From an uncultured Pelagibacteraceae bacterium (lineage in GTDB: Bacteria > Pseudomonadota > Alphaproteobacteria > Pelagibacterales > Pelagibacteraceae): 64,000 nucleotides of DNA. The stretch spans positions 79,501 to 143,500 of the forward strand of contig CABYFB010000001.1 in assembly GCA_902518165.1 (NCBI GenBank). Reading direction: 5' to 3'. Below, piece after piece: positions 1 to 13,565 of the stretch. The translations under genes were made by a program, and so were the position numbers. Within the stretch, counting starts at the first letter, position 1. Every line of letters starts with the position of its first letter. The notes below the pieces were generated by a model, which worked only from the letters and a program-made list of their open reading frames with translations, had not been told where the DNA came from and did no database searches.

Positions 1-482
1 TCAAAGGAAATTTTATAATTAATGCAATTTTAAATAGCTGTTTATTAAAAAAAAAAATTATTGAAAAGGATGAAAAAGAAAAAAATTTAAGAAAATCTTT
101 AAATCTTGGCCATACTTTTGCTCACGCATATGAGGCTAGTCTTGGTTACTCAAAAAAATTAAATCATGGAGAAGCTGTTATATTTGGTTTAATGAATGCT
201 GTAAATTTTAGTAAAGAAAAAAAAATTATTTCAAATTCAAATTCAGAATTAATAAACAATCATATCAAAAAGATAGAAATTAAAAATAAATATAAAGATC
301 TTTTTAATAAAAGGAAGATAACATCAATTCTTAATTTTATGAAAATTGATAAAAAAAATAAATCAGACAGTATAAACTTAATTTTAATAAGGAATTTTGG
401 AAAATTAAACCTTAATTATCAGGCCAAATCTGGTGAATTGAACAAATTTTTAGTAAAAGAGTTAAATAAAGCTTATTTGTAA
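1..482 (+). CDS. aroB: 3-dehydroquinate synthase, C-terminal part (5' end outside window)
   Basis: Open in frame from base 3 to the stop at 480-482; the gene begins upstream of the window. AroB converts DAHP to 3-dehydroquinate, the second step of the shikimate pathway, in the cytoplasm. The visible part holds the family's metal-binding signature: LNLGHTFAHAYE with its histidines, then LNHGEAV about 17 residues later. The last ~95 residues are lysine/asparagine-rich and weakly conserved, as expected for the helical C-terminal domain. The stop overlaps the 3' end of the convergent bolA gene by 21 bp, so there is no room for a separate terminator. Confidence 0.9.
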   Translation, partial: KGNFIINAILNSCLLKKKIIEKDEKEKNLRKSLNLGHTFAHAYEASLGYSKKLNHGEAVIFGLMNAVNFSKEKKIISNSNSELINNHIKKIEIKNKYKDLFNKRKITSILNFMKIDKKNKSDSINLILIRNFGKLNLNYQAKSGELNKFLVKELNKAYL

Positions 483-722
483 AGAATGAATATCAGTTTT
501 CAATTCTTCGCTTAAAATTTTGTAGATTATTTTATTAGACTGAATTCTATTTGTTTTTTTTAATATTTCAGAATTTATTTCTAATTTAATATGATATTTG
601 CCTTTCTGATGTGAATTGTGTTTTAAATGCTTATAAGTGTTGTCAATTATCTTTACATTTTTTATAGAGGTGTCTTTCAAAAGTTTATTTTCAATTTTTT
701 TTGAAAGTTGATTAATATCCAT
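462..722 (-). CDS. bolA: BolA family protein
   Basis: An 86-residue protein starting at the ATG at 720-722 (MDINQLSKKIE); a longer frame to 800 exists but would run into the divergent J-protein gene. BolA proteins partner monothiol glutaredoxins and take part in iron-sulfur and iron handling; some act on transcription. The family layout is visible: an N-terminal helix, a central histidine-bearing segment (KHLKHNSHQKGKYHIKLEI) and a C-terminal IHSLQISF strand resembling the HALSI end of BolA. It is divergent from the J-domain gene with only 20 bp between start codons and convergent with aroB. Assignment rests on length and motif layout. Confidence 0.8.
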   Translation of the reverse strand: MDINQLSKKIENKLLKDTSIKNVKIIDNTYKHLKHNSHQKGKYHIKLEINSEILKKTNRIQSNKIIYKILSEELKTDIHSLQISFI

Positions 723-742
723 TAAACTTGATATTATATTAT

Positions 743-1270
743 ATGAAAAATATTTGTGAATGGAATAATTGCAATGAGGAGGGACTATACAAAGCTCCAA
801 AAGAAAAGGATAACAGCAAAGAATATAGGCTTCTATGTCTAGAGCATGTAAGAGAGTTTAATAAAAGCTGGAATTATTTTTCAGGTATGAGCGACGAACA
901 AGTAATCAACTTTTTAAAGTCTGACATGACATGGCATAAGCCAACGCAGAGTTTCAGCTCTTCAGACAATTTTTTCAAAATATTGTGGAATAATACTTTA
1001 AAAGATGAAAATGGAAAACTTAAAGATTTTAGTAATTTGAATCATATGAATAAGTTTAAGTTTAATAGTAATGATCTTAAAGCCTTTGAAATTTTAGGTG
1101 TTGGAGTTGGTTTAAAATGGGCTAAAATACAAGAAAAATTCAAAAGACTTGTGAAAAAATTTCACCCTGATATGAATGCTGGCAATAAAAAATTTGAGGA
1201 TAAGCTTAAAGTGATAACTTTAGCTTATACCCAATTAAAAAATACTTATAAGGAAAAAATTGACAACTAA
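743..1270 (+). CDS. J-domain protein with N-terminal Cys/His cluster, upstream of cobST
   Basis: A 175-residue protein from the ATG at 743 (MKNICEW); a TTG at 728 would add five residues. The J domain is C-terminal (about 112-173) with the Hsp70-stimulating HPD at 141-143. The N-terminus has C5, C10, C32 and H35, spaced like a small zinc site. Proteins of this layout lie directly upstream of cobS in many alphaproteobacteria. Its stop overlaps the cobS TTG start by 11 bp, implying coupled translation. By inference it recruits DnaK to the CobST AAA+/VWA complex; no direct evidence here. It lacks the G/F-rich and CXXCXGXG regions of DnaJ itself, so it is not general DnaJ. Confidence 0.82.
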   Translation: MKNICEWNNCNEEGLYKAPKEKDNSKEYRLLCLEHVREFNKSWNYFSGMSDEQVINFLKSDMTWHKPTQSFSSSDNFFKILWNNTLKDENGKLKDFSNLNHMNKFKFNSNDLKAFEILGVGVGLKWAKIQEKFKRLVKKFHPDMNAGNKKFEDKLKVITLAYTQLKNTYKEKIDN

Positions 1271-2234
1271 TATTGAACAAACCCCAGATATTAAATTATC
1301 CATTAAACAAACATTCGGTATAGACTCTGATATGGAAGTGGACGCATTTTCAAAAAAAACTGATTATGTGCCAGATATAGATAAAACTTATAAATTTGAT
1401 AAAGATACAACTTTAGCAATTCTCTCCGGCTTTTCATTTAATAAAAGAGTCTTAGTGCAAGGTTATCATGGAACAGGTAAATCCACACATATAGAACAAA
1501 TTGCAGCCAGATTGAATTGGCCATGTATCAGAATTAACTTAGATAGTCATGTCAGTAGAATAGATTTAATTGGTAAAGACTCAATTGTAATCAAAGATGG
1601 AAAACAAGTCACAGAATTCAAGGAGGGAATTCTTCCTTGGTCGATACAAAATCCAGTAGCTTTAGTATTTGATGAATATGATGCCGGTAGACCAGATGTG
1701 ATGTTTGTAATTCAAAGAGTTTTGGAAGCTGAAGGAAATTTTACTTTATTAGATAAGAATAAGGTCATTAAGCAGAATAAATATTTCAGATTATTTGCAA
1801 CCTCAAATACTGTTGGTTTAGGGGATACAACTGGACTCTATCATGGAACTCAACAAATAAACCAGGGACAAATGGATAGATGGAATATCGTAACAACATT
1901 AAATTATTTAGCTTTAGAAAAAGAAATGGAAATTATTTTAGGAAAAAATAAATCTTTAGATAATAATAAAGGTAAAGAGAGAGTTGCAAACATGATAAAA
2001 GTTGCGACACTTACAAGAAAAGGATTTATGGCTGGAGATATTTCAACTGTTATGAGCCCTAGAACAGTGCTACATTGGGCAGAAAATTCTGAAATATTTA
2101 AAGATGTGGGTTATGCGTTCAGAGTAACTTTTTTAAATAAATGTGATGACGTAGAAAAGAATACAATCGCAGAATACTATCAAAGATGTTTTGGCGAAGA
2201 ACTGCCAGAGTCGATGATAAATATTCAGGTTTAA
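1260..2234 (+). CDS. cobS: CobS-like AAA+ ATPase (cobaltochelatase subunit family)
   Basis: A 324-residue MoxR-type AAA+ ATPase. In aerobic cobalamin synthesis CobS works with CobT and CobN to insert Co2+ into hydrogenobyrinic acid diamide. Walker A is GYHGTGKST near residue 70; Walker B is LVFDEYDAG near 137; the sensor region [19 protein letters not shown] follows. The TTG start is chosen because the preceding AAGGA is well placed and homologues share the [21 protein letters not shown]-terminus. The stop overlaps the cobT ATG by one base (TAATG). No cobN or other cobalamin gene is in the window, so the substrate may not be a corrinoid; CobS/CobT pairs without CobN occur in other alphaproteobacteria. 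Confidence 0.9.
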   Translation: MTTNIEQTPDIKLSIKQTFGIDSDMEVDAFSKKTDYVPDIDKTYKFDKDTTLAILSGFSFNKRVLVQGYHGTGKSTHIEQIAARLNWPCIRINLDSHVSRIDLIGKDSIVIKDGKQVTEFKEGILPWSIQNPVALVFDEYDAGRPDVMFVIQRVLEAEGNFTLLDKNKVIKQNKYFRLFATSNTVGLGDTTGLYHGTQQINQGQMDRWNIVTTLNYLALEKEMEIILGKNKSLDNNKGKERVANMIKVATLTRKGFMAGDISTVMSPRTVLHWAENSEIFKDVGYAFRVTFLNKCDDVEKNTIAEYYQRCFGEELPESMINIQV

Positions 2235-4024
2235 TGAACAAAGATGATCTTATAAAAGAGCAATTTAAACAAGCTTTAAACTCAACGATTAAAGCCATTT
2301 CAGGTGAAACATATCCATTAAAAGACAAAAAAAATTTAAAAGAATTTAATATTTCTAAATTTGATAATTTAAAAGATAAAGAAAACTTTATTAAGTTAAG
2401 AGCCGAGGCAGATTCAGAAGCGTTAAAAAGAAAGTTTTCTGATAATTCCACTTTAGAACAAAATATTCCAAAAACTCCTACATGCCATACACTTTATAAA
2501 ATTTCTGAAAAAATAAGATATGAACTTTTAGGCTCACAAATGATGAAGGGAATTTCTAAAAATTTAATGACCAAATACAACAATAAGATAAGTACGGCAA
2601 AATCTGAAAATATAAAAAAGAAAGAAGAATCTAACGTTTCTGAAGCTTTTGAATATTACATGCTTAATAAAATAATGAACGTAAATTTAACTGAAAACGC
2701 TGAAAAAATTTTATCATACTGGAAAGATGATTTTGAAAAATCTTTAGATAAACACATACACTTTTTAAAAGAAAATGCAGAGAATCAGGACATATACAAT
2801 TCTAAAATATCAGAAATTCTTCAGAATATGGAAATCTTCGAATCCGAAGAAGAAAACAAAAGGGAAGAGCAGAAAGAAGATGAACAAGATAATAATAATT
2901 CAAAAGATGATCAAAAAACAGATAGTGGAGACTCTCAGGAAAGAGAAGAGGAAGACAGTATTAATGAAGGAGTTGATAGTTCTGACGAAATGAATGAATT
3001 TAGACTTGATGAACAACTAGGAAATGATGATGCTGAAAATAATGAAATAGAGAATATTGTTCAGAAAAAAAATTTAGGAATAAGTAATAAAGAATATAAA
3101 ATATATACTTCGGAATTTGATGAAACAGCAAAAGCAGAAACATTGGAAAATTCTGAAGAAATTTCAAAATTAAGAAAAAATTTAGATCAACAGCTAACTA
3201 GTTTCCAAGACATAATTACCAAACTTGCAAATAAATTACAAAGACAGTTACTTGCAAAACAAAATAGATCTTGGGAATTTGATCTTGAAGAAGGTTTATT
3301 AGATAGTTCAAAATTACCAAGAATAATAATTGATCCATATAATTCCCTTTCTTTTAAAAAAGAGAAAGATTTAGAGTTTAAAGATACAGTTGTGACTTTA
3401 CTAATAGATAATTCTGGATCTATGAGAGGGAGGCCAATTACTATTGCCGCTCTTTGTGCTGATATATTGTCTAGAACATTAGAAAGATGCTCGGTTAAAG
3501 TTGAAATTCTTGGTTTCACAACAAAAAATTGGAAGGGTGGTAAGAGTAGAGAAAAGTGGAATAAACTTGGAAAAATAAAAAATCCAGGACGTTTAAATGA
3601 CCTAAGACATATAATTTATAAATCTGCTGATACCCACTGGAGACAATCAAAAAAAAATTTAGGTTTAATGCTAAAAGAAGGTTTGCTTAAAGAAAATATT
3701 GATGGTGAAGCTATTACTTGGGCTTTCAATAGACTTAAGAAAAGAAAAGAAGAAAGAAAAATTCTTATGGTTATTTCTGATGGAGCTCCAGTTGATGACT
3801 CAACATTATCTGTTAACTCGGGTGATTTTTTAGAAAAACATCTAAAGCAAACTGTAAAATCGATTGAAAACAAAAGTGATATCGAAATTCTTGCCATAGG
3901 TATAGGCCACGATGTTTCGAGATATTACAAAAAAGCGATAAAAATTGCTGATGTTCAAGAATTAGGTGATGTAATGATTGGTCAGCTTAGTGGATTGTTT
4001 GAAAATAATAAAAAATTACACTAA
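2234..4024 (+). CDS. cobT: CobT-like VWA-domain protein (cobaltochelatase subunit family)
   Basis: A 596-residue protein from the ATG at 2234, overlapping the cobS stop. CobT pairs with CobS as a chaperone-like AAA+/VWA complex. An N-terminal helical domain is followed by a very acidic low-complexity linker (about 205-275, rich in E, D, N, S, Q), typical of CobT, then a C-terminal von Willebrand A domain. The VWA metal site (MIDAS) starts with DNSGSM near residue 392, with a threonine-bearing GFTT loop and a VISDGAP segment later. The 3' end overlaps the convergent regB-like gene by 9 bp. The partner metal chelatase is not visible nearby. Confidence 0.9.
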   Translation: MNKDDLIKEQFKQALNSTIKAISGETYPLKDKKNLKEFNISKFDNLKDKENFIKLRAEADSEALKRKFSDNSTLEQNIPKTPTCHTLYKISEKIRYELLGSQMMKGISKNLMTKYNNKISTAKSENIKKKEESNVSEAFEYYMLNKIMNVNLTENAEKILSYWKDDFEKSLDKHIHFLKENAENQDIYNSKISEILQNMEIFESEEENKREEQKEDEQDNNNSKDDQKTDSGDSQEREEEDSINEGVDSSDEMNEFRLDEQLGNDDAENNEIENIVQKKNLGISNKEYKIYTSEFDETAKAETLENSEEISKLRKNLDQQLTSFQDIITKLANKLQRQLLAKQNRSWEFDLEEGLLDSSKLPRIIIDPYNSLSFKKEKDLEFKDTVVTLLIDNSGSMRGRPITIAALCADILSRTLERCSVKVEILGFTTKNWKGGKSREKWNKLGKIKNPGRLNDLRHIIYKSADTHWRQSKKNLGLMLKEGLLKENIDGEAITWAFNRLKKRKEERKILMVISDGAPVDDSTLSVNSGDFLEKHLKQTVKSIENKSDIEILAIGIGHDVSRYYKKAIKIADVQELGDVMIGQLSGLFENNKKLH

Positions 4025-5296
4025 TTTTTTTAGATTTTTATTTTCCCATTCTATATTTACTTCAGCTCCACCTCTAGTTTCTGAGTTTCTAATTGTTATT
4101 CTGGCAGAATTTTTTTCTAACAATGTTTTGCCTATAAAAATCCCTAAACCCAGTCCAGTTTTTTTGTTATCTTTGGGTTTAAGTGTCTTAATATAAGGCT
4201 CTCCAATCTTATTAAGTATATCTTTTGGTATACCAGGGCCATCATCCTCTATTGTTATTTCAGTCTTTTGACTGTCACTTTTGATAGCAATATAGATATT
4301 TTCATTTGAAAATTTGTTAGCATTTCCAATAAAATTCCTCAAACCATAAACAATTTCAACAGATTTTAATATTTCAAATGAATTAGAATCTTGCTCTTTA
4401 TCAATATTGAAATTCTTATTAGAAATTTCCTTAAATGAGTTAACTATCTCATTAATATAATCGTAAAGCGTTTTATTTTTGTCAATAAACTCATCTTCTA
4501 TTGCAGGATTTAATGTTAATTTTTTTAAAATCTCATTACACCTATTAACCTGACTAATTAATAGTTCGAGATCTTTTTTAACATCATTATTATCTTTAAA
4601 TTGATCAAATAAATCGTGGGAAATAATTTTAATTGTAGACAAAGGAGTACCAAATGAATGAGCTGCAGCTGCAGCCTGTCCCCCAAGCGAAACCAGCTCA
4701 TGTTCTTTGGAAATTACTTCTTGGATTTTATCTAATGCATCTTTTCTAAGATTTGTTTCTTGTCCAAAAATAAATGCAAAATAATTTAAAAAAAATAATG
4801 CAATTATTAATGCAAGAGGAATTGCATAGTAATAATACAGACTAATACTATATTCATCCAATGGTTTTGGCAATTCATAATGATAAAAAGTTAAAATTAT
4901 AATTGATGCTAAAGTAATTAAAATTAAAGCAATATTTGTTTTAATATTTAAGTTGGATGCAGCAAATACGCTTGGTATCAAAAGAAATATTGAAAATGGA
5001 TTTAAAATACCTCCAGATAAGAAAAGTAAAGCGCTCAATTGAAGTATATCTAAAGATAAAAAATTAAAAGAAGTCGCGTTTGAAAGTACTGGTTTTTTAT
5101 AAAAAAACATTAAGTAAAAGTTACTTAAAGCTCCAACAAAAATTATAAGATTAGATAAAATAAAGTTGAACTCAAAACCAAAAATAAATTTGACTGTGTT
5201 TATAGTTATAAATTGACCTAAAATTCCTATCCATCTTAAATTGATATATGTTGACTTATTTAATGATGCTGCTTTGACAGATTGTTTTAAATCCAT
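4016..5296 (-). CDS. regB: RegB/PrrB-type redox sensor histidine kinase
   Basis: A 426-residue membrane histidine kinase. RegB/PrrB kinases sense the redox state of the electron transport chain and phosphorylate RegA. About six hydrophobic segments span residues 20-178. The quinone-site signature GGILNPF is at 95-101 and the H-box is [15 protein letters not shown] with the phospho-acceptor at H213. The C-terminal ATPase domain shows N-box NANKFS, G1 DDGPGIP and [16 protein letters not shown]. Its start abuts the gyrB stop (5296/5297), so it is probably read with gyrB. No RegA-like response regulator lies in the window. Asn replaces the more usual polar residues around the H-box only mildly, so activity looks intact. 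Confidence 0.85.
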   Translation of the reverse strand: MDLKQSVKAASLNKSTYINLRWIGILGQFITINTVKFIFGFEFNFILSNLIIFVGALSNFYLMFFYKKPVLSNATSFNFLSLDILQLSALLFLSGGILNPFSIFLLIPSVFAASNLNIKTNIALILITLASIIILTFYHYELPKPLDEYSISLYYYYAIPLALIIALFFLNYFAFIFGQETNLRKDALDKIQEVISKEHELVSLGGQAAAAAHSFGTPLSTIKIISHDLFDQFKDNNDVKKDLELLISQVNRCNEILKKLTLNPAIEDEFIDKNKTLYDYINEIVNSFKEISNKNFNIDKEQDSNSFEILKSVEIVYGLRNFIGNANKFSNENIYIAIKSDSQKTEITIEDDGPGIPKDILNKIGEPYIKTLKPKDNKKTGLGLGIFIGKTLLEKNSARITIRNSETRGGAEVNIEWENKNLKKLV

Positions 5297-7378
<2,082 letters not shown>

Positions 7379-7524
7379 TTATAACATTTTTATAAAAAAT
7401 TTAAAAATGGTAGAGACGCAAATGCTTAAATTAATGTTAGATACCAACGTTTTTTTGATGTTTTTTAGATTTTTTTTCTATTTCTGTAAAACCTGTCAAA
7501 AAGATCATTTTTCTAATAAAAATA

Positions 7525-7614
7525 TGGCGGAGAGAATGGGATTCGAACCCATGATAGAGTTTCCCCTATACACGCTTTCCAAGCGTGCGCCTTCAACCGC
7601 TCGGCCACCTCTCC
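7525..7614 (-). tRNA. tRNA-Ser(GGA)
   Basis: The reverse strand folds as a class II tRNA: acceptor GGAGAGG paired near the 3' end with TCTCC, D-arm GCCGAGCGGTTGAAGGC, anticodon arm with loop TTGGAAA giving GGA, a long variable arm and T-arm GGGTTCGAATCCC. CCA is encoded, at 7525-7527. It is 90 nt with CCA and lies between lepA and gyrB, 10 bp before the lepA stop codon on the same strand. Confidence 0.96.
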
Positions 7615-7621
7615 AAAATAC

Positions 7622-9430
7622 CTACTCTTTGTTTATCCTTAAAACACCTATAAATGCTTCTTGAGGAATCTCAACTTTTCCAAATTGCTTGGCTCTAGCT
7701 TTACCTTTTTTCTGTTTTTCAAGCAGTTTTCTTTTTCTATCTGTCGCTCCCCCTCCATGAATTTTCGTTAATACATCTTTTTTAAAACCTTTGATAGTTT
7801 CTCTAGCAATAATTTTACCACCAATAGCCGCTTGGATTGGTATCATAAAGTTGTGTCTTGGAATCAAGTCTTTTAATTTTTCACAGACATCTCTACCTGT
7901 AGTTTGAGCAAAATCTTTATGTATCATCATTGCAAGAGCATCAACAGGTTCTGAGTTTACAAGTATATTCATTTTTACTAGATCTCCCTCTTTGTGATCA
8001 ATAATTTCATAATCAAAACTAGCATATCCACTTGTCATAGATTTAAGACGATCATTAAAATCAAATACGACTTCATTTAAAGGTATCTCATAATTAATTA
8101 CTGCACGATTTCCTGAATAACTTAAATTAGTTTGAATACCTCTTTTATTTTGACATAACTTAATAATTGATCCCAAATATTGGTCTGGGGTGATAATTGT
8201 GGCTTTAATCCATGGTTCTTCGATAAACTTTATATAAGTAGGATCTGGTAAATTTGAGGGATTTTGAAGTTCGATAATTTCACCATTATTTAAGTGAACT
8301 TTATAAACAACACCAGGTGTTGTAGTTAATAAATTTATATCAAATTCTCTTTCAAGTCTTTCTGTAATTATTTCAAGATGTAAAAGACCTAAAAATCCGC
8401 ATCTAAAACCAAGTCCTAAGGCAGATGAAGATTCTGCTTCATAAGAAAAACTTGCATCATTTAATTGTAATTTAGCAAGTCCATCTTTTAACTTTTGATA
8501 TTCAGAACTATCTACAGGAAATAAACCACAAAAAACTACTGGTTTACTTGGTTTGAAACCTGGTAATGCATCTTGGAGAGGATTTTCTGCATCGCATATA
8601 GTGTCTCCAACTTTAGTTTCTGATAAAATTTTAATGCCAGTTGTAATAAAACCTATTTCTCCAGCATTAAGTTCACTCACATCTTTTGCCTTGGGAGTAA
8701 AAACACCAACTTTTTCTACAATATATTCTTGATTTGTAGACATCATTTTTATTTTCATATTTTTTTTTAATTTTCCATCTATAATTCTAACCAATATAAC
8801 TACTCCAAGATAAGTGTCATACCAGCTATCAACTAATAAACATTTTAATTTGCTATTTTTTTCACCTTTTGGTCCAGGTAAAGAGTTAATAATTTGCTCA
8901 AGAATTTCATCTATTCCTTGTCCAGTTTTTCCAGAGCAAGGTACAGAATTAGATGTGTCTATGCCAATAACATCTTCAATTTGATTATTTGTTTTCTCAA
9001 GATCAGATGCTGGTAGATCAATTTTATTTAATACTGGGATAATCTCATGATTTATATCAAGTGCTTGATATACATTTGCCAGTGTTTGAGCTTCAACCCC
9101 TTGGGTACTATCTACAATTAATATTGAGCCCTCGCACGCATAAAGGCTTCTACTAACTTCATAACTAAAATCTACATGGCCTGGGGTATCTATAATATTT
9201 AAAATATAATTTTTGCCATTTTTAGCTTTATAATTTAATTTAACTGTTTGTGCTTTAATTGTTATCCCTCTCTCTCTTTCTATATCCATAGAGTCAAGCA
9301 CTTGAGATTTCATTTCTCTATCACTCAAACCTCCACATTTATGAATTATTCTATCCGCTATAGTTGATTTACCATGATCTATATGAGCTATAATTGCAAA
9401 ATTCCTAATGTTGTCTATTGTATCACCCAT
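7622..9430 (-). CDS. lepA: Elongation factor 4 (LepA) GTPase
   Basis: A 602-residue translational GTPase, the usual LepA length. LepA back-translocates or remodels ribosomes and helps initiation and ribosome assembly. G domain: G1 [10 protein letters not shown]2 around [11 protein letters not shown]3 DTPGHVDF, G4 NKIDLP. Domains II, III and V follow, then the LepA-specific C-terminal domain ending in a lysine/arginine-rich stretch ([20 protein letters not shown]), which is diagnostic against EF-G and TypA. It is separated from pheT by 2 bp on the same strand, so likely co-transcribed. Confidence 0.96.
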   Translation of the reverse strand: MGDTIDNIRNFAIIAHIDHGKSTIADRIIHKCGGLSDREMKSQVLDSMDIERERGITIKAQTVKLNYKAKNGKNYILNIIDTPGHVDFSYEVSRSLYACEGSILIVDSTQGVEAQTLANVYQALDINHEIIPVLNKIDLPASDLEKTNNQIEDVIGIDTSNSVPCSGKTGQGIDEILEQIINSLPGPKGEKNSKLKCLLVDSWYDTYLGVVILVRIIDGKLKKNMKIKMMSTNQEYIVEKVGVFTPKAKDVSELNAGEIGFITTGIKILSETKVGDTICDAENPLQDALPGFKPSKPVVFCGLFPVDSSEYQKLKDGLAKLQLNDASFSYEAESSSALGLGFRCGFLGLLHLEIITERLEREFDINLLTTTPGVVYKVHLNNGEIIELQNPSNLPDPTYIKFIEEPWIKATIITPDQYLGSIIKLCQNKRGIQTNLSYSGNRAVINYEIPLNEVVFDFNDRLKSMTSGYASFDYEIIDHKEGDLVKMNILVNSEPVDALAMMIHKDFAQTTGRDVCEKLKDLIPRHNFMIPIQAAIGGKIIARETIKGFKKDVLTKIHGGGATDRKRKLLEKQKKGKARAKQFGKVEIPQEAFIGVLRINKE

Positions 9431-9432
9431 TT

Positions 9433-11841
9433 TTAGGATCTAATTTTTGCGCCAGACTTTGACTCAACAGAAGAGATAATTAATTTATTAATATTTTCCA
9501 GGTCATTTTCATTTAATGTTTTTTCTTCTGATTGAATAGTTACATTAACAGCTATAGATTTTTTTCCCTCTGGTATATTTTCTCCCTCAAAAACATCAAA
9601 TACTCTTACTGACTTTATTAATTTGTTATCAACACATTTAATTATATTAACTAATTCTTGAGATTTAAAATTTTTACTAATTATAAATGCAAAATCTCTC
9701 TCTGATTTTTGGAAATCTGAAAATTTATATTCAGATTTTAAATCTTTTATCTTCTGTTTTGACTCTTTTATGTAATCAAGGTAAATTTCAAATATTACTA
9801 AACTTTCTGTTTTTATATCTAATTTTTTTATTATGTTTGGATGAATCTCGCCAAAGTATGCTAGAGCATTTTTTTCGTTTTTATTTTGGTACACCCCTCC
9901 AGATTTTCCCGGGTGATAGTAAGAAGGAGTTTTATCATCTATAACAATATCATCTTTATCAATCCCTGCTTCACAAAGACTTTGAATTACATCTTTTTTT
10001 ACATCGAATGTGTCTACAATTCTTTCTTTATCATTCCAAGATAATCTTGAAACCATTCCTGTCCTCACGGCGCCTATAACGGTCAGTTGATCTCCAGGAT
10101 TTTTCCCTTTAAACGCTGGACCAATTTCAAATAAAGAAATATCTTTAAATCCTCTATCTAAATTTTTCTTCAAATAAAATAATAAATTTGGAAAAATAGA
10201 ATTTCTCAAAACATTTAGATCTGAACTAATCGGATTTACAATCGGTATTTCTTCATCGTTTTCTTTAAATAATTGATTAATTTTAGAGTCAGTAAATGAC
10301 CAAGTCACAGTTTCTAAGTAACCTTTCGATGCCACAGATCTTTGTAAAAAATGAAATAATTTCTGATAATAATTAAGTGTGGGCTTTAATCTTGTCTTAA
10401 TTGGTTCTGATGTATTAATATGTTCGTAGCCTTTTATTCTCACTATTTCTTCAACAATATCAATTGATTGAGTTATATCTGGTCTCCAAGAAGGTACTAC
10501 TAACCTTAAAATTTTTTTATTTTTAGATATATCAAAACCTAGTTTTTCAAGTATTTTAATTAATTCTTTATTTTTAACATTAAATCCTGTCGTTTTTTCA
10601 AAAAGAAATGGGTCAAAATTAATTATTGTTTTTTTATAATTATCAATTTTTTTTACATCTAAGTTGCTTATTTCGCCTCCACAAATTTGTTTTATTAGCT
10701 CAGATGCTTTTATTAATCCATCTTCAATTGAAAGGGGATCTATGCCTCTTTCGAATCTGAATTTTGCATCTGTATCTATATTTAATTGTTTAGAGGTTTT
10801 TCTTATTGAACGTGGCAAAAAATAAGCAGATTCTAATAATATATTTTTAGTCGAATATTCTGTTCCAGATCTTGTCCCACCAATTATGCCGCCAAGACCA
10901 AGTACTCCAGATCTGTCGGAAATAACGCACATATCATTTTCTAGAATATATTTTTTATTATCTAAGGCTTCGAAGCTTTCTCCTTTAGATGAACTTCTAA
11001 CAATAATTTCATTATCTATTTTATCTGCATCATAAGCGTGTAATGGTCTATTTAAATCAAACATTACATAATTAGTAATATCGACTATGGCAGATATTGG
11101 TTTTTGGCCTAAAGATTTAATTTTATCTTTTAGCCATTTTGGACTCTCTTTGTTTGTTACACCTTTTATTAAACAACTTCCAAATATTGTGCATCCTTGG
11201 GCTTTTTCTTTTTTTATTGTTACGTTTATATTTTGATTACCTCTATATTTTAAATTAGATTTTTTATTTATTTTTAATTTACCAGCACCAGCAGCAGATA
11301 AATCTCTAGCAATTCCTCTTACTCCTAAACAATCTGGTCTATTGGGCGTAATTGATAAATCTATTACTTTTTCAGAAGTATTTTTAAAATATTTTTCTCC
11401 AATTTTATTTGCATATTTATTGTTTTTTAATTCTATAATTCCATCACTTTCATTGGATAATAGTAATTCTGACTCAGAACAGAGCATTCCATATGATGTT
11501 ACACCTCTTATTTTACTTACAGATAATTTCAACTGATTTTTGGGAATAATTGATCCTGGAGGAGCATAAACTGTCAAAAGACCATTTTTTGCATTTGGGG
11601 CTCCACATACTACTTCAATTGTTTTGTCGCTACCTATATCAACATCACATAACTTCAATCTGTCAGCATTTGGATGAGTTTTGGCATTTATAATTTTTGC
11701 AACAATAAATGTATCTAATTCAGATGTAGAACTCTCAAAACTTTCTACTTCTAGACCAATATTAGTTAATTTATCTATTATTTGATTATTATTAAATTTT
11801 GTATCAAGATGGTTTTTTAACCAGTCAACTGTGAACTTCAT
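9433..11841 (-). CDS. pheT: Phenylalanyl-tRNA synthetase beta subunit
   Basis: An 802-residue beta subunit; with PheS it forms the alpha2beta2 enzyme charging tRNA-Phe. The N-terminal tRNA-binding (EMAP/OB) domain covers about 40-150 ([27 protein letters not shown]). The B3/B4 editing domain follows ([38 protein letters not shown]). The B5 domain is around 400-475. The C-terminal anticodon-binding domain is about 710-802 ([15 protein letters not shown]). Length and domain order are normal for a proteobacterial PheT. Its start overlaps the pheS stop by 4 bp. Confidence 0.96.
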   Translation of the reverse strand: MKFTVDWLKNHLDTKFNNNQIIDKLTNIGLEVESFESSTSELDTFIVAKIINAKTHPNADRLKLCDVDIGSDKTIEVVCGAPNAKNGLLTVYAPPGSIIPKNQLKLSVSKIRGVTSYGMLCSESELLLSNESDGIIELKNNKYANKIGEKYFKNTSEKVIDLSITPNRPDCLGVRGIARDLSAAGAGKLKINKKSNLKYRGNQNINVTIKKEKAQGCTIFGSCLIKGVTNKESPKWLKDKIKSLGQKPISAIVDITNYVMFDLNRPLHAYDADKIDNEIIVRSSSKGESFEALDNKKYILENDMCVISDRSGVLGLGGIIGGTRSGTEYSTKNILLESAYFLPRSIRKTSKQLNIDTDAKFRFERGIDPLSIEDGLIKASELIKQICGGEISNLDVKKIDNYKKTIINFDPFLFEKTTGFNVKNKELIKILEKLGFDISKNKKILRLVVPSWRPDITQSIDIVEEIVRIKGYEHINTSEPIKTRLKPTLNYYQKLFHFLQRSVASKGYLETVTWSFTDSKINQLFKENDEEIPIVNPISSDLNVLRNSIFPNLLFYLKKNLDRGFKDISLFEIGPAFKGKNPGDQLTVIGAVRTGMVSRLSWNDKERIVDTFDVKKDVIQSLCEAGIDKDDIVIDDKTPSYYHPGKSGGVYQNKNEKNALAYFGEIHPNIIKKLDIKTESLVIFEIYLDYIKESKQKIKDLKSEYKFSDFQKSERDFAFIISKNFKSQELVNIIKCVDNKLIKSVRVFDVFEGENIPEGKKSIAVNVTIQSEEKTLNENDLENINKLIISSVESKSGAKIRS

Positions 11842-12905
11842 CTACTTAGTCCTCTATAATTTGAAGGGACATCCAATGGATCAAAGCCAAAGTGACTTAA
11901 CCATCTATAATCAGTCTCAAAAAAGGCTCTTAAATCATTAATTCCATATTTTAACATTCCAAGTCTGTCTATGCCAATTCCAAAGGCATATCCTTGATAT
12001 TTACTTGGATTAACATTTACATTTTTTAAAACATTTGGATGAACCATTCCACAGCCTAGAATTTCTAACCATTTATTACCTTCACCAATTACTATCTTTC
12101 CATTTTTAATTTCATATCCTATATCTACTTCTGCTGAAGGTTCCGTAAATGGAAAATGACTTGGTCTGAATCTCATTTTAATTTTATCAACTTCAAAAAA
12201 CTCCTTAATAAAATAATTTAAACATCCTTTTAAATGTCCCATATTTATATTCTTATCTATATGAAGTCCCTCAACTTGATGAAACATCGGAGCATGGGTT
12301 TGATCACTATCTGATCTGTAAGTTCGTCCTGGAGCAATAATTTTAAAAGGAGGTTTACCTTTTAGCATAGTTCTTACCTGAACTGGAGATGTGTGAGTTC
12401 TCAAAAGTAATTCCTTATTATTATCAAGATAAAAAGTATCATGCATATCTCTAGCTGGATGGTTATCCGGTGTATTCAATGCTGTAAAATTATTATATTC
12501 ATTTTCAACATCTGGGCCTTCCTCTACACTAAATCCTATTTCAGAAAATATAGATGAAATTTCATCTATTACCTGGGAGACTGGATGAATTTTACCAATT
12601 TCAATATTTCTTTCTGGAAGAGTTACATCAATTTTTTCTTTCTCAAGCTTTAAATTAATTTCTTTAGTTTCTATTTCTTGAATTTTGGTTGATATTTTAT
12701 TTTGAAGTTCGTCTTTAATATTATTTAAATCTGAAGCTAATTTTTTTCTTTCATCTACAGAAATCAAACCTAATTTTTTAAATTCATTCGATATAATTCC
12801 ATTTTTTCCAAATAGTTCGGATTTGATGTTATTTACTTTTTCAATGTTATTTTCTGTATTAAGCTTATCGATATAATCATCTTTTATTTTTTTAATATCA
12901 GACAT
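11838..12905 (-). CDS. pheS: Phenylalanyl-tRNA synthetase alpha subunit
   Basis: A 355-residue catalytic subunit of PheRS. An N-terminal coiled-coil (about 1-95) is followed by the class II aminoacyl-tRNA synthetase core: [12 protein letters not shown], the motif 2 region [31 protein letters not shown], and motif 3 [19 protein letters not shown] (seen as [11 protein letters not shown]). It overlaps pheT by 4 bp and follows rplT by 43 bp, in the order thrS-infC-rpmI-rplT-pheS-pheT also found in E. coli. Confidence 0.96.
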   Translation of the reverse strand: MSDIKKIKDDYIDKLNTENNIEKVNNIKSELFGKNGIISNEFKKLGLISVDERKKLASDLNNIKDELQNKISTKIQEIETKEINLKLEKEKIDVTLPERNIEIGKIHPVSQVIDEISSIFSEIGFSVEEGPDVENEYNNFTALNTPDNHPARDMHDTFYLDNNKELLLRTHTSPVQVRTMLKGKPPFKIIAPGRTYRSDSDQTHAPMFHQVEGLHIDKNINMGHLKGCLNYFIKEFFEVDKIKMRFRPSHFPFTEPSAEVDIGYEIKNGKIVIGEGNKWLEILGCGMVHPNVLKNVNVNPSKYQGYAFGIGIDRLGMLKYGINDLRAFFETDYRWLSHFGFDPLDVPSNYRGLSR

Positions 12906-12948
12906 TTTAATAGAATATTTGTTAAAGGAAGAAAAACAATAGTCTTGA

Positions 12949-13305
12949 TTAATTTAATGCTGCTTGAGCCCTTTTAACTATAGTTTTGAATGCTTCTGGG
13001 TTGTCGTAAGCAATTTCTGCAAGAATTTTTCTATCTAATTTAATTCCTGATTTGCTTAAACCATTAATAAACTTTGAATATGTTATGCCTTCGGATCTGA
13101 CACCAGCATTAATTCTTTGTATCCACAGTGATTTGAAATCCCTTTTTTTATTTCTTCTATCTCTATAAGCATACTGCATGGCTTTTTCCATTGCCTGTCT
13201 TGCAACTCTTATTGTATTTTTTCTTCTTCCCCACTGACCTTTAACAGCTTTTAAAACTTTTTTATGTTTAGCTCTGCTTGTAACTCCTCTTTTAACTCTT
13301 GCCAT
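12949..13305 (-). CDS. rplT: Ribosomal protein bL20
   Basis: A 118-residue bL20, standard length. The N-terminus is [19 protein letters not shown] with the conserved basic helix and [22 protein letters not shown] segment; the C-terminal globular part has [18 protein letters not shown]. It binds 23S rRNA early in 50S assembly. It starts one base after the rpmI stop and is followed by pheS. In E. coli L20 represses this operon translationally; I could not identify an equivalent RNA element here. Confidence 0.97.
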   Translation of the reverse strand: MARVKRGVTSRAKHKKVLKAVKGQWGRRKNTIRVARQAMEKAMQYAYRDRRNKKRDFKSLWIQRINAGVRSEGITYSKFINGLSKSGIKLDRKILAEIAYDNPEAFKTIVKRAQAALN

Positions 13306-13306
13306 T

Positions 13307-13513
13307 TTATCCTCTTAAGCTGTAAGGCATATAAGATTTTACTATCTTACCATCTTGTTTGGATAAAACAGTTGTGCCTCTTTGTTTTCTAATTTGTGAA
13401 TTCGTTCTTTTAATCATGCCGTGTCTTTTTCCAGCCTGTGGGGTAATAACCTTACCTTTAGCTGAGATTTTAAATCTTTTTTTAGCTGAACTTTTTGTTT
13501 TTAACTTGGGCAT
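13307..13513 (-). CDS. rpmI: Ribosomal protein bL35
   Basis: A 68-residue bL35. The N-terminus [16 protein letters not shown] and the [19 protein letters not shown] centre are diagnostic. It belongs to the 50S subunit. It lies 52 bp downstream of infC and one base ahead of rplT, as in most bacteria. Length is normal. Confidence 0.97.
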   Translation of the reverse strand: MPKLKTKSSAKKRFKISAKGKVITPQAGKRHGMIKRTNSQIRKQRGTTVLSKQDGKIVKSYMPYSLRG

Positions 13514-13565
13514 AATTTTCGGGGTTATACAAATATTAAATTAAATTTACAACTAGAAATATGGC

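Noticed and set aside
7407..7664. Plus-strand ORF across tRNA-Ser and the lepA 3' end
   Set aside because: It runs antisense through tRNA-Ser(GGA) and lepA; a shadow, not a gene.
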